This document shows positions 41,737 to 50,019 of a stretch of DNA of 50,019 nt, in pieces. Within the stretch, counting starts at the first letter, position 1. Every line of letters begins with the position of its first letter. The notes under the pieces were generated by a model. It did no database searches, was not told the origin of the DNA, and saw nothing but the letters and a program-made list of their open reading frames with translations. The position numbers and the translations under genes were made by a program. Source of the DNA: Gemmatimonadota bacterium (GTDB taxonomy: Bacteria > Gemmatimonadota > Gemmatimonadetes > Longimicrobiales > RSA9); contig JBDLIA010000013.1 of assembly GCA_039715185.1 (NCBI GenBank), positions 1 to 50,019 on the forward strand, given 5' to 3'.

Positions 41737-44085
41737 ATGAAGCCAATCTGGGAACGTCTGCGACGCGGCCGACTCGTCCAGGTCATCGTAATGTACCTGG
41801 GCGCGAGTTGGGTAATCCTGCAACTGGCCGACGTGCTCGAGGACGCGCTGGCGCTGCCCCCGTGGGTCTCGCCCGTGACCGTCCTGCTGCTGCTCATCGG
41901 GCTCGTCATCATCCTCGCCACCGCGTGGGTGCAGTCCAATCCGCTGACCGACCAGCTCGAAGAGCGCGGAGATGTGCCCGGGTCCTGGGAGGTTTCCCTG
42001 GGCGACGTCAAGGAGAGCATCGCCCGGGGCAAGCTGCCTCACCTCACCTGGGGTCGCGCGCTCATGGGAGGATTCGCGGCGCTCGTCACGCTGTTGGCCG
42101 CGGTGGGGGTGTGGGCGCTGATGAGCGGCGCACGCCCGGACCTGGGTCCCGCGGAGGCGGTGGCCGGCGAAGCGCCCGCGGGTATCGCCGTCGTTCCCTT
42201 CACGGTCAGCGGTGAGGACGCCGATGTCTGGCGCGAGGGCATGATGGATCTCTTCGCCACCAGCCTCGACGGCGTGGGAGGCTTCCGCGCGATCGACAGC
42301 CGAACCGTGCTGTCGCGCTGGGAGCGGGTGGTGGGCGCCGAGGGGGCGGCGGATCTGGCGACCGCGTTGGCCGCCGCGCGCGCCACCGGGGCCCGCTACG
42401 CGCTCGTCGGAAATGCCGTTTCCGTGGCGGGAAGCGTACGAATCTCCGGCGACGTCTACGACCTGGGTAGCGGGTCGGTGGTGTCTCGCGGGCGAGCCGA
42501 GGGTAGCCCCGGTGAGGTGCTGGCCCTGGTCGATCGGCTGTCGGTCGACATCATGCGCGACCTGCTGGAAGAGAACCGCGGGCGGGGCGTGATCGCGCCG
42601 ACCCGCGTCGCCAGCATCACGACGTCGTCGCTGCCCGCCTTGCAGGAGTACCTGGAGGGCGAGAGCCTGCTGCGGCGCTCGGATTTTCGCGGGGCCGCTG
42701 TCCGCTTCAGCGCGGCGGCCGACGAAGACTCGACGTTCGCGCTGGCTCTGCTGCGCCAGTCGCACGCCGAGGCGTGGGCCAGCGGGCAGGACTACCTGAA
42801 CTTCCAGGGCGTCGAAGCGCGCGCGCAGGCGGCGCGACACGCCGACCGGCTCCCCAAGCGGGAGGCGGAGCTGCTCGCGGTGACCCAAGCGTTCCAGGGC
42901 GGCGCGGCGGACGCGCTGGAACGCGCGCGTGCCGCCGTGCGTCGCTACCCCGACGACCCCGATGCGTGGGCGCTCCTGGGCGAGGTGTACGTGCACAACC
43001 GGCGCGCGGTGTTCGCCGAGCCCTCGGAGGGCATCGACGCCTTCCAGCGCGCCGTGGCGCTCGATCCGTCCTTCGCGCCCTACTACATCCACCTCATCGA
43101 GATGGCGATCGCGGTCGACGACACCATCGAGGCTTTCGGGCTGCTCGCCGAATACGAGCGCATCGCGGGCGACCGCGTCCGGCGGTATCTGCCCATCGCC
43201 GTGCCGGCGTTCGTGGGCGACAGCGCGCAGCGCCAGGCGGCGCTGGCGAGCGCCCTCGCCGGGGATCCCCATGTCGTAGAGGAGCTTTTCAGCAACCTGG
43301 ACTGGCAGATGACCGCGCTGGACGCGCAGCACGCGCTCACCGACGCGTTCGACGCGACCGAGTGGCGAGGGGGCGGATTCCGGGCGATGAGCTTCGTGGC
43401 TCAGGGAAGGGTCGAGGAGGCGCTGCGCATGCTCCGGGAGGACCCGCTAGCCATAGGTGACAGGGCGCACACGGCGTACCTGATCGATCGAACCGTGCGC
43501 ACCCTGGATGAGGCCGAGTTGGAGCAATGGGTGTCTCTGCCGGGTTGCCGAAGCCACACCCGTAACGACCCGGGTCAATGCTTGCTGCCGGTCGCGATGC
43601 GCGCGGTAGACAGGGGTGACTGGGCGCTGCACAGTGAGATCCTCGACACCATCCGGGCCGGAATCGAGCAGCACCGAACGTCGGGCGACACGATCTCAGT
43701 GGGCGTCGGCGAGACCATCGAGGCCGTCATCTCCGGCTACGCTAGCCTGCGGCGCGGGCAGCTGGACGAGGCGCGCCGCGCGCTCGAGGCCGTGCAGGGG
43801 AGGAAGCGCGGGCCCGACCACTGGGTGCGCTGGCTGCTCGCCGAGACCCACGCGGAAGCCGGCCGCCCGCGCGAGGCGATCCGCTACTTCCGCACCACCT
43901 GGCTGAACAGCTTCAAGGCCTACGGCGCCTACCGGCTGGGGGCGCTGTACGCCGAGATCGGCGACCGCGACAAGGCGCGCGAACAGTACGAGGCGTTCCT
44001 GCGCATGTGGCGGGACGCCGATCCGGACCTGCCGCAACTCGATGAGGCGCGGCGCGCGCTCGAGGAATGGCGGCCTACGGGCTGA
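41737..44085 (+). CDS. Large TPR protein with membrane anchor and FlgO-like domain
   Basis: This 782-aa protein has an N-terminal domain with hydrophobic segments at about 15-35 (VIVMYLGASWVILQLADVLE) and 44-62 (VTVLLLLIGLVIILATAW), and a third near 108-130. It then has an extracytoplasmic PAGIAVVPFTVSGEDADVWR segment typical of FlgO/adenylate-cyclase-like TPR proteins. About 25 helical TPR units fill residues 290-780. The layout matches the sensor half of TPR kinases but without the kinase domain; the N-terminal segment is like that found in related TPR proteins. ATG at 41737 is preferred to the upstream GTG at 41713. Function unknown; protein-protein interaction is likely. Confidence 0.82.
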   Translation: MKPIWERLRRGRLVQVIVMYLGASWVILQLADVLEDALALPPWVSPVTVLLLLIGLVIILATAWVQSNPLTDQLEERGDVPGSWEVSLGDVKESIARGKLPHLTWGRALMGGFAALVTLLAAVGVWALMSGARPDLGPAEAVAGEAPAGIAVVPFTVSGEDADVWREGMMDLFATSLDGVGGFRAIDSRTVLSRWERVVGAEGAADLATALAAARATGARYALVGNAVSVAGSVRISGDVYDLGSGSVVSRGRAEGSPGEVLALVDRLSVDIMRDLLEENRGRGVIAPTRVASITTSSLPALQEYLEGESLLRRSDFRGAAVRFSAAADEDSTFALALLRQSHAEAWASGQDYLNFQGVEARAQAARHADRLPKREAELLAVTQAFQGGAADALERARAAVRRYPDDPDAWALLGEVYVHNRRAVFAEPSEGIDAFQRAVALDPSFAPYYIHLIEMAIAVDDTIEAFGLLAEYERIAGDRVRRYLPIAVPAFVGDSAQRQAALASALAGDPHVVEELFSNLDWQMTALDAQHALTDAFDATEWRGGGFRAMSFVAQGRVEEALRMLREDPLAIGDRAHTAYLIDRTVRTLDEAELEQWVSLPGCRSHTRNDPGQCLLPVAMRAVDRGDWALHSEILDTIRAGIEQHRTSGDTISVGVGETIEAVISGYASLRRGQLDEARRALEAVQGRKRGPDHWVRWLLAETHAEAGRPREAIRYFRTTWLNSFKAYGAYRLGALYAEIGDRDKAREQYEAFLRMWRDADPDLPQLDEARRALEEWRPTG

Positions 44086-44089
44086 CGGC

Positions 44090-44992
44090 CTACTCCGAGC
44101 GCGCACCCCGCGACATAACGATCTCCTCCCCGTCGTCACCGAAGCCACGCAACTCGAGGGCCAACTGATCGCCCTCGCCGGGCACGAAGAGCATGTGACC
44201 GTCTTCCGTGCCGACCAGCTCTCCATCCCGATAGTGGCCGAGCAGGAACGCGTGTAGGCCCAGCGGGACCAGCTGGAATCCCCACGCGTCTTCGTCCACC
44301 TCTCCTTCATCGGAGACCCCGGCCCAGGATCCTTCCAGGTACTCCTCACCAGCCCATACGCGGATGACCGACCTCTCGCCTCCGTCGTAGGACGCCATCT
44401 GGTAGGTGCCCTCGTACCGGGACCAGTCCTCGCGGTCCAGGTCATAGGGCTCCCAAGCGGGCACGTCGAGGCGGAATGGGATCGACATCGTGCCCCAACG
44501 CAGCCGCAGGGTGGCGTGGTCCGGCCTCACCACCGGGAAGTCGAACGTGAGCACCTCCGCGAAGTCTCCCTCCCCCGGCGAGACGGCGTACTCCGCCACG
44601 TAGGTGTCCGCCTGCGGATGAACCGTGTGGAATAGCCGCGGCTCGCTGCTCACGACCAAGGTCCAGCCGTCGGGCTGGGGGATCAGCCACAAGGAGTACT
44701 TGCCCGCCTCCAGAGGGTGGCCGTCCAGCTCCACCGCTTGGTCCACCTCGAGCGTAGTGGCCATGTTGGCGCCGGGCGTCCACACCTCGCCCCAGTGCAC
44801 CACCCCTCCGAACAGCGGATCGCGGCCGCGCGCCTGCGGGCGCGCGTAGTCCACCTCGATGCGCGTCCCGTTGACCACTTGTGTGATGGTCGATCGCTCG
44901 CTGGCTTTCACCTGGGCGGCCAGGTCGGCGCCGAGGCCGGCGGTTGCGATGGCCGCCAGCGCACCCCACTTCGCCACGCTGCCTCTGGGCAT
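44090..44992 (-). CDS. Secreted DUF2911 protein, copy 1
   Basis: This 300-aa secreted protein has a signal peptide ending near LAAQV. The DUF2911 core runs from VNGTRIEVDYARPQARGRDP to FGGVVHWGEVWTPGANMATT, AGKYSLWLIPQPDGWTLV and LRLRWGTMSIPFRLDV. A C-terminal domain (about 185-300) has strands such as SVIRVWAGEEYLEGSWAGVS. The function of the family is unknown. ATG at 44992 follows AGGAGG. It is a tandem paralogue of the next gene, 47 bp away on the same strand. Confidence 0.85.
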   Translation of the reverse strand: MPRGSVAKWGALAAIATAGLGADLAAQVKASERSTITQVVNGTRIEVDYARPQARGRDPLFGGVVHWGEVWTPGANMATTLEVDQAVELDGHPLEAGKYSLWLIPQPDGWTLVVSSEPRLFHTVHPQADTYVAEYAVSPGEGDFAEVLTFDFPVVRPDHATLRLRWGTMSIPFRLDVPAWEPYDLDREDWSRYEGTYQMASYDGGERSVIRVWAGEEYLEGSWAGVSDEGEVDEDAWGFQLVPLGLHAFLLGHYRDGELVGTEDGHMLFVPGEGDQLALELRGFGDDGEEIVMSRGARSE

Positions 44993-45039
44993 TCGACTCC
45001 TCCTGAGGTTGAGTTCTCGGCCGCCCACGGGTCGTCGTC

Positions 45040-45930
45040 CTACTCGATCCTCTCCAGCTCGAACCAGGGCTGGTTGCGGATGCCGATGATCACCGCGCTG
45101 GTTGCCGTGCCCTCTTCCATTGCGAAGATCATGGGCTCGTCCTCGACCTGGAACAGCTTGCCGTCGCGTAGCCAGGCCACCTTGAAGCGGTCGGGACGGG
45201 CGGTCGGGATGAGCGTGAACTGCGCGTTGCTCCACTGCGGGATCGTGGCCAGCAGCTGGCCCTCGTGGGCGGCGATGCTCAGCTTCATGTCGCGCGGTCC
45301 CGCGGCGGAGTTGGTGTGCCCCTCGTACGCACCGAGGAAGGGGGCCATTTCCTCTTCGGACATGGTGAACGCCAGCAAGCTGGGCTCCACGCCGACGGGC
45401 ACGTCGATCGCCGTGCTCCCCCAATGCATGCGGAGCACGCCGCCGTCGGGACTCACGGCCGGGAAGGAGAACGTCAGCACCTCCGCGTAGTGGTCCGCCT
45501 CCGTCGGCGCGATCGGCACGCTGATCTGGAACTCGTCGGTCTCCGGGTACTCCCCCGTGTGGAACAGGCGCGGATTCGGGTGCAGGTGGACGAGCCATTC
45601 CTCCGGCTGCGCCTGCATCCACATGGAGTACTTGCCGGCCGGAAGCAGCTTGCCGGCGAACTCGATCGGGCCCGACGCCTCGACGGTGGTCGCCCAGTTC
45701 GCCCCCGGCGTCCACAAGTATCCCCAATCGACGAGGCCGCCGAACAGGGGCGAGCGGCCGCGCGCCTGCGGTCGTGAGTACTCCACGGTCAGCACGGTGC
45801 CGTCGATGGTCTGGGTCACCGAACCGATCTCGCTGGCCTTTATCTGGGCGGCTCCCGGCCGGGGCGCCACAAAAGTGACCGCCAGTGCGACGGCCGCGGC
45901 GTACGTTCCAATGCGACAGAGCTGGGTCAT
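45040..45930 (-). CDS. Secreted DUF2911 protein, copy 2
   Basis: This 296-aa protein has a signal peptide (YAAAVALAVTFVAPRPGAAQ) and the same DUF2911 core: VEYSRPQARGRSPLFGGLVD, WGYLWTPGANWATTVEASGP, PAGKYSMWMQAQPEEWLV, VLRMHWGSTAIDVPVG. The C-terminal domain differs from copy 1 (ATIPQWSNAQFTLIPTARPD). ATG at 45930 follows AGGAGGAACGGA. It lies upstream of copy 1 in the same operon. Confidence 0.85.
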   Translation of the reverse strand: MTQLCRIGTYAAAVALAVTFVAPRPGAAQIKASEIGSVTQTIDGTVLTVEYSRPQARGRSPLFGGLVDWGYLWTPGANWATTVEASGPIEFAGKLLPAGKYSMWMQAQPEEWLVHLHPNPRLFHTGEYPETDEFQISVPIAPTEADHYAEVLTFSFPAVSPDGGVLRMHWGSTAIDVPVGVEPSLLAFTMSEEEMAPFLGAYEGHTNSAAGPRDMKLSIAAHEGQLLATIPQWSNAQFTLIPTARPDRFKVAWLRDGKLFQVEDEPMIFAMEEGTATSAVIIGIRNQPWFELERIE

Positions 45931-46012
45931 TCCGTTCCTCCTGTTGGGTAACTGCGCGCGCCTGGGGCGAGCGATCCGCCGAAGGCATTTGACGCGCGCC
46001 GGTGGGTCCCGG

Positions 46013-49000
46013 TCAAGTCCCGGGTTGGTCGATCGGGCCCTCGCCGCTCGCCAGGACCACGGGCGCGAGCGCCGCCAGCTCGTTCCTACCCGCAATGTCC
46101 AGCTTACGGTAGACGTTGGAAAGGTGGGTGGTCACCGTACGGGGGGAGATTCCGAGCTCCTTGGCGATCGCTTTGTTCGACGCTCCGCGCGCCACCAGCC
46201 GGACGATCAGGGTTTCCCGGCCGGTGAGGGCTCCGCCGCTGCGCCCGGCGGTCCGGGTGGGGGGACGGGCGCCCTGCTCGCGCAGCATCTCGCGGGTCTT
46301 GTCCAGCTCGAAGCGCGCTCCCAGCCGCGCGAACACGTCGTGCACCGCCCTGAGCTCGGCGATCGCCTCGTCCCTCTCGCCCAGGTCGATCAGGCGCGCC
46401 GCCAGTTGGCGCCGCACGCGCGCAGCGTCCCACACGAATGGCACCGACTCGAGCCGCTCGGCCGACGCCCGCAACATGTCGGCGGCCGCCCGCAGGTCCC
46501 CGCGCAGCCACTCCACCAACGCGTCGCCGGTCTCCGTCCAGGCCAAGCCCAGCGCGTGCCCGAGGGCTTCGGCGTCCGTGCGCAGTCGCAAGCGCTCCGG
46601 CTCGGCCCCCTCCGCGTCGTGCTTGTACAGGTGCGCCTCGATGATCGTCGGCAGGAGTCGATGGACAGCCCAGGCGGTGAAGCCCACCCGGTCCGCGATC
46701 GCGAGCCCGCGTCGGCCGACCGCGATCGCCTCGTCCCACTGCCAGAGCGTCCTGTGGTAGTTTGCCATGCCGGTGTGTACCGCGATCAGGCTGTGCACGT
46801 CGGGCGCCGAGGTGGGGTCGTCCGCGCCGGCGAGCAGCCAGGCCTCGTCCAGGTAGGCCTTCGCGCGCTCGGTGTCGTGCCGGCCCAGGTAGATCAGCGC
46901 GGTCCACACGAGCAGGCGGGGCAGCAGCCGGCGCTGGTTCAGGGTTCGGGCCAGCGCGATGGCGCGCTCCCCGAGCGCGACGCCGGTGTCCCAGTCGCCC
47001 GAGCTGAACGCCCACTCGATCGCCACCTCGTCCAGCGCCAGCCGCAGCAGGGGCGAGTTCATCTCGTCGGCCAGGCGCGTCCCGCGCGCGACGTGCTCGG
47101 CGCACACCCGGGCGTGGCCGGTGAGCCCCTCGAGCACTCCGAGCGCCCAGTGGCACTTGCAGATCGAGAGCGCGTCGGCGCGCGCCTCGGAGATTTCGAG
47201 GGCGCGCGTGCCGTGCTCGCGCGCGAGGTCGGGTGGGCCCGACATGGTGTGGAAGATCAGGAGGGCCCGCCTCACCCTCGCTTCGACATCCTCGGCGCCC
47301 GCCTCGAGCGCTGTATCGAGCGCCGCCTCCAGCTCCTGCCGCGCCTCGGCGACCCGCCCGAGCGCCTGAAGGCAACCGCCCACGGCCAGGCGCACGCTGG
47401 CGAGGACGGCGCCATCTCGCGCGGTCGTCGCGTGGGCGAGTGCCTTGCCGAACGCCGCGAGGGCGTCGTCCTGGCGGCCGGCCCAGAAGTGCGCGAGACC
47501 GATACGCCGCATGACGTTGGCGGCGCCCAGGTCGTCGCCGCCCGCGACGTGCTCCCCGTAAGCGCGCTCCCGCAGCGCGGCTGCGTCGGCGTAGTTGCCG
47601 CGGTGCTGACGCGCGCTCGCCAGACGCCTCAGCAGCCAGGCCAGCCCCGCGGCGCCCCCCAGCGTGCCCCGTTCGTCGGGGTGGAGGCGTTCGAACTGTT
47701 CGAGCGCGGCGGACAGGAACAGGTCGGCCTCGCGATCGGCGAACCGCGCGAGCGCCCGCTCGCCCGCGATGCTGAGGTAGCGCACGGCGTCGACCGAAGG
47801 GTCGCCCTGGCTCGCGCGCACCCAATGGTGCGCGAGCTCTTCCGCGTGCGCGCTGGCGTCTTCGCCGTATTGGGCCTCGAGGGCGCTCGCGACGGTCTCG
47901 TGCAGGAGCTGCCTCCGGGCGAGGCCGATGCGCTCTTCCAGGACTTGCCGGAGCATGGGATGACGGAAGTCGTACTCGGGCCTGTCCGGAGGGCCGTGCT
48001 CGCTGAGCACGCCCGCCATGCGGAGTTCCTCCACCGCGCGCACCAGAGCGGGCTCGGCGAGGTCACTCACGGCTCGCAGGGTGCGCAACTCCGCGCCCGT
48101 GCCGATCACCGCGACCACGTCGGCCACCGACCGCGCCGCGTCGGACAGCCGCTCCAGTTGGAGGTCGATCGCCTCGCGTATGGAGCGCGGCAGCTCCGGA
48201 GTTTCCACCTCCCAGCCGATCCAGCTTCCTCCCTCTTGGCGCAGGCGCCCGCTGTCCACGAGCTCGCTGAGGGTCTCCCGGAGGAAGAACGGATTGCCGC
48301 GCGTCCAGCCATAGAGCGTGGACGAGAAACGGCCCGTGACCGACTCATCGACGTTGAAAACGTGGTGTACCAGACTCGCCACGCCCTCGGCGCTGAGCGG
48401 GGCGAGCGGCTGCTCGTCGATGAGCGACAGCGACTCCAGCGAGCGCAGCACCGTACGCAGCGTGGGGTGCGCGCCGCGTTCGTCGTCGTTGATGGTGCCC
48501 AGGAACGCCACCGGTTCGTCGCTGAGCTGTCGACACAGGAAGTGGAAGAGCTCCAGCGAGGCGGCGTCCGCCCAGTGCAGGTCGTCGAGCAGAACTACGA
48601 CGGGCTGGCGCGCGCTCCAGGCGCGCAGGAACTCGCCAAACGTCCAGAAGAGTTGCGTCTTGTCCGCCGGGGTGGAGGCGGTCGCGCCGTTTTCCACCGC
48701 CGGGAACAGGTGCGAGAGCCGGCCCTGGTGCCCGCGCGCGAGGACACTGAGGGTGGGGGAATCCATGCCGTTGAGTAGCGGCACGAAGCCGTCCGCGAAG
48801 AGCGAGTAGGGCACCGACGAGCCGATGGGGTAGGCTCGACACTGAATGGCCTCGCCGCGCACCGATGCTTCTTCCCCGAGGGCCGCCAGGAGTCTGCTCT
48901 TGCCGACACCGGAGGGGCCGGTGATGAGCGTGCCCGCGAAGCCTCCGGCCAGCGCTCGCTCGTGTCCGGAACGCAATTCTGCCAGATCGGCGGTACGCCC

Positions 49001-49105
49001 GATCAGCGGCAGGCGTTCGAGAATCGATCTGATGGGCCCGATTCCAGCTCGAGTGGACGCGCGGCGGGGGTGGCCGGACCGTCCGGCCACCGATCGTACA
49101 CTCAT
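46013..49105 (-). CDS. LAL-type LuxR-family transcriptional regulator with ATPase domain
   Basis: This 1030-aa regulator resembles the MalT/LAL group. An AAA/STAND ATPase domain opens RLPLIGRTADLAELRSGHER, with Walker A TGPSGVGKSRLL and Walker B PVVVLLDDLHWADAASLEL. A long helical TPR-like region (about 380-930) follows. A C-terminal LuxR HTH (GRETLIVRLVARGASNKAIA, KELGISPRTVTTHLSNVYRK) ends the protein. Such proteins bind a ligand and ATP, oligomerise and activate transcription. The ligand is unknown. The DUF2911 genes start 82 bp downstream of its stop and are plausible targets. Confidence 0.9.
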   Translation of the reverse strand: MSVRSVAGRSGHPRRASTRAGIGPIRSILERLPLIGRTADLAELRSGHERALAGGFAGTLITGPSGVGKSRLLAALGEEASVRGEAIQCRAYPIGSSVPYSLFADGFVPLLNGMDSPTLSVLARGHQGRLSHLFPAVENGATASTPADKTQLFWTFGEFLRAWSARQPVVVLLDDLHWADAASLELFHFLCRQLSDEPVAFLGTINDDERGAHPTLRTVLRSLESLSLIDEQPLAPLSAEGVASLVHHVFNVDESVTGRFSSTLYGWTRGNPFFLRETLSELVDSGRLRQEGGSWIGWEVETPELPRSIREAIDLQLERLSDAARSVADVVAVIGTGAELRTLRAVSDLAEPALVRAVEELRMAGVLSEHGPPDRPEYDFRHPMLRQVLEERIGLARRQLLHETVASALEAQYGEDASAHAEELAHHWVRASQGDPSVDAVRYLSIAGERALARFADREADLFLSAALEQFERLHPDERGTLGGAAGLAWLLRRLASARQHRGNYADAAALRERAYGEHVAGGDDLGAANVMRRIGLAHFWAGRQDDALAAFGKALAHATTARDGAVLASVRLAVGGCLQALGRVAEARQELEAALDTALEAGAEDVEARVRRALLIFHTMSGPPDLAREHGTRALEISEARADALSICKCHWALGVLEGLTGHARVCAEHVARGTRLADEMNSPLLRLALDEVAIEWAFSSGDWDTGVALGERAIALARTLNQRRLLPRLLVWTALIYLGRHDTERAKAYLDEAWLLAGADDPTSAPDVHSLIAVHTGMANYHRTLWQWDEAIAVGRRGLAIADRVGFTAWAVHRLLPTIIEAHLYKHDAEGAEPERLRLRTDAEALGHALGLAWTETGDALVEWLRGDLRAAADMLRASAERLESVPFVWDAARVRRQLAARLIDLGERDEAIAELRAVHDVFARLGARFELDKTREMLREQGARPPTRTAGRSGGALTGRETLIVRLVARGASNKAIAKELGISPRTVTTHLSNVYRKLDIAGRNELAALAPVVLASGEGPIDQPGT

Positions 49106-49216
49106 CGTTCACCGTTCCGCACGGGGAGTCAATGCGCCCGCGCCGCGGGAACACTGGAGCCCGACGGCGAGGTCGGCTATCCTCTCCCCCCCCAAAGCGA
49201 CTCGGAAACGGAAACG

Positions 49217-50019
49217 ATGGATCCACTACTGCCTCTTCTCGGCGACCTGACGCTGCTCATCGGCGCCAGCGCCGCCGTCGCCTACGTCGCCCACAGGTAC
49301 CTGGGCATCGTGCCGCTGGTCGGGTTCCTGCTCACGGGCGCGCTGATCGGTCCCAACTCCCTGGGCCTCGTATCCGATCCGCACCTGGTCGAGCTGGCGG
49401 CCGAGATCGGCGTGATCCTGCTTCTCTTCACCATCGGCATCGAGTTCAGCCTGGAGCGCCTGGCGCGCATCCGGCGGCTGATTTTCGGTGGCGGAACTAT
49501 GCAGGTGCTGCTCACCGGTGCGGCGGTCTTTGGAATTCTGGTGGCCTTCGGCGTGTCGGCGCGCGACGCGCTGTACACCGGCATGCTCGCCACCCTCAGC
49601 AGCACGGTCATCGCGCTCAAGCTGCTGTCGGATCGAGGCGCTACCGGAACCCCGGAAGGCCAGGCCGCGCTGGGGATCCTGCTCTTCCAGGACCTGGCGG
49701 TGGTGCTGATGATGCTGCTGCTGCCCGCCCTCGCGGGCGACTCGGGCGGAGGCGGGGTACTGCTCGCTCTTGGCGAGGCGGCCGGCATCATCCTGTTCGT
49801 GCTGGTGCTGGCACGCCGGCTGATGCCGCCCTTCCTGGAACGCGTGGCGCGGGCGTGCTCGCCGGACATCTTCCTGCTGACGATCATCGCGATCTGCTTC
49901 GGCACCGCGTGGCTCGCGGCCGCGGCCGGCATCGGCGTATCCCTGGGCGCTTTCCTGGCGGGGCTCATCGTCAGCGAGAGCCGCTTCAGCGAGCACGCGC
50001 TCAGCGAGGTGTTGCCGCT
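49217..50019 (+). CDS. CPA2-family cation:proton antiporter (KefB-like), 5' part
   Basis: The window ends inside this gene. The visible 267 residues start MDPLLPLLGDLTLLIGASAA and continue AVAYVAHRYLGIVPLVGFLL, then TGALIGPNSLGLVSDPHLVE and EIGVILLLFTIGIEFSLERL. ALGILLFQDLAVVLMMLLL contains the QD pair typical of the transport core, and GVSLGAFLAGLIVSESRF follows. These features match the CPA2/KefB-type antiporters, which exchange K+ or Na+ for H+. Any C-terminal TrkA-N regulatory domain would lie beyond the window. It is divergent from the LuxR gene, separated by 111 bp. Confidence 0.9.
   Translation, partial: MDPLLPLLGDLTLLIGASAAVAYVAHRYLGIVPLVGFLLTGALIGPNSLGLVSDPHLVELAAEIGVILLLFTIGIEFSLERLARIRRLIFGGGTMQVLLTGAAVFGILVAFGVSARDALYTGMLATLSSTVIALKLLSDRGATGTPEGQAALGILLFQDLAVVLMMLLLPALAGDSGGGGVLLALGEAAGIILFVLVLARRLMPPFLERVARACSPDIFLLTIIAICFGTAWLAAAAGIGVSLGAFLAGLIVSESRFSEHALSEVLP

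Noticed and set aside
45557-48778. Very long plus-strand open frame antisense to the LuxR-family gene
   Set aside because: The product is rich in Arg, Gly and His with no domain, and the opposite strand encodes a clear 1030-aa regulator. It arises from high GC at third positions. Frames at 36842-38755, 27183-28844, 11743-13689, 4147-5823 and 2745-4277 are rejected for the same reason.

Overview
The window is a GC-rich bacterial chromosome segment with long co-directional gene blocks. The gene set suggests Gemmatimonadota: ECF sigma factors paired with TPR-bearing Ser/Thr kinases, TPR proteins with a FlgO-like domain, tandem DUF2911 proteins, a lipoprotein starting CAYFNALYNA and a DUF4783-like secreted protein. 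This placement comes from gene style only; no 16S gene or universal marker set is present to confirm it.

Region 1 (1-14.9 kb) is a compact housekeeping block. A partial RNase D gene on the minus strand is followed by a plus-strand run: pyruvate kinase, a PhnP-like MBL hydrolase, a histidine-kinase-like protein whose ATP site looks destroyed, an NtrC-type sigma54 activator, a YtxH-like protein, a BrkB-like membrane protein, SmpB, a cell-wall amidase, a TPR lipoprotein, PyrD, PyrF, a small secreted protein, an MscS channel, CysRS and tRNA-Thr(UGU). Many junctions are 4-base start/stop overlaps, so much of this is probably co-transcribed and translationally coupled.

Region 2 (14.84-26.17 kb) is an integrated element in tRNA-Thr. 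A 46-bp exact copy of the tRNA 3' part (14837-14882) recurs at 26120-26165. Just inside each end lies a near-identical tandem CGGTGACAAA-type repeat that looks like integrase arm sites. Between them are a tyrosine integrase operon, a GspE-like ATPase lacking its N-terminal domain, a secreted 1579-aa RHS protein with a variable C-terminal tip and a small membrane protein behind it, a lipoprotein, and an Abi-alpha (DUF4393) protein. No phage structural genes are present. The cargo fits interbacterial competition and phage defence.

Region 3 (26.2-33.5 kb) is accessory chromosome: an orphan HigA-type antitoxin, an ECF sigma/Ser-Thr kinase pair, a decayed ArsR-AHSA1 pair, a lipoprotein, an N-terminally truncated glycine-zipper protein, a secreted MBL hydrolase and a MarR regulator with a strong, probably leaderless promoter.

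Region 4 (33.5-40.1 kb) is a minus-strand operon joining a fused double acyl-CoA dehydratase activase and its companion to the P and T components of a TRAP transporter, with no TRAP membrane subunits in view. Region 5 (40.1-50 kb) holds a subtilisin-like lipoprotein, a large TPR protein, two DUF2911 paralogues, a LuxR-type LAL regulator and the start of a CPA2 antiporter.

The most unusual signal is a paired motif, TACGTAGG-N14-TACGTAGG, found three times (31585, 33229, 40050) with exactly 22-bp periodicity, always between co-oriented minus-strand genes. I do not recognise it.
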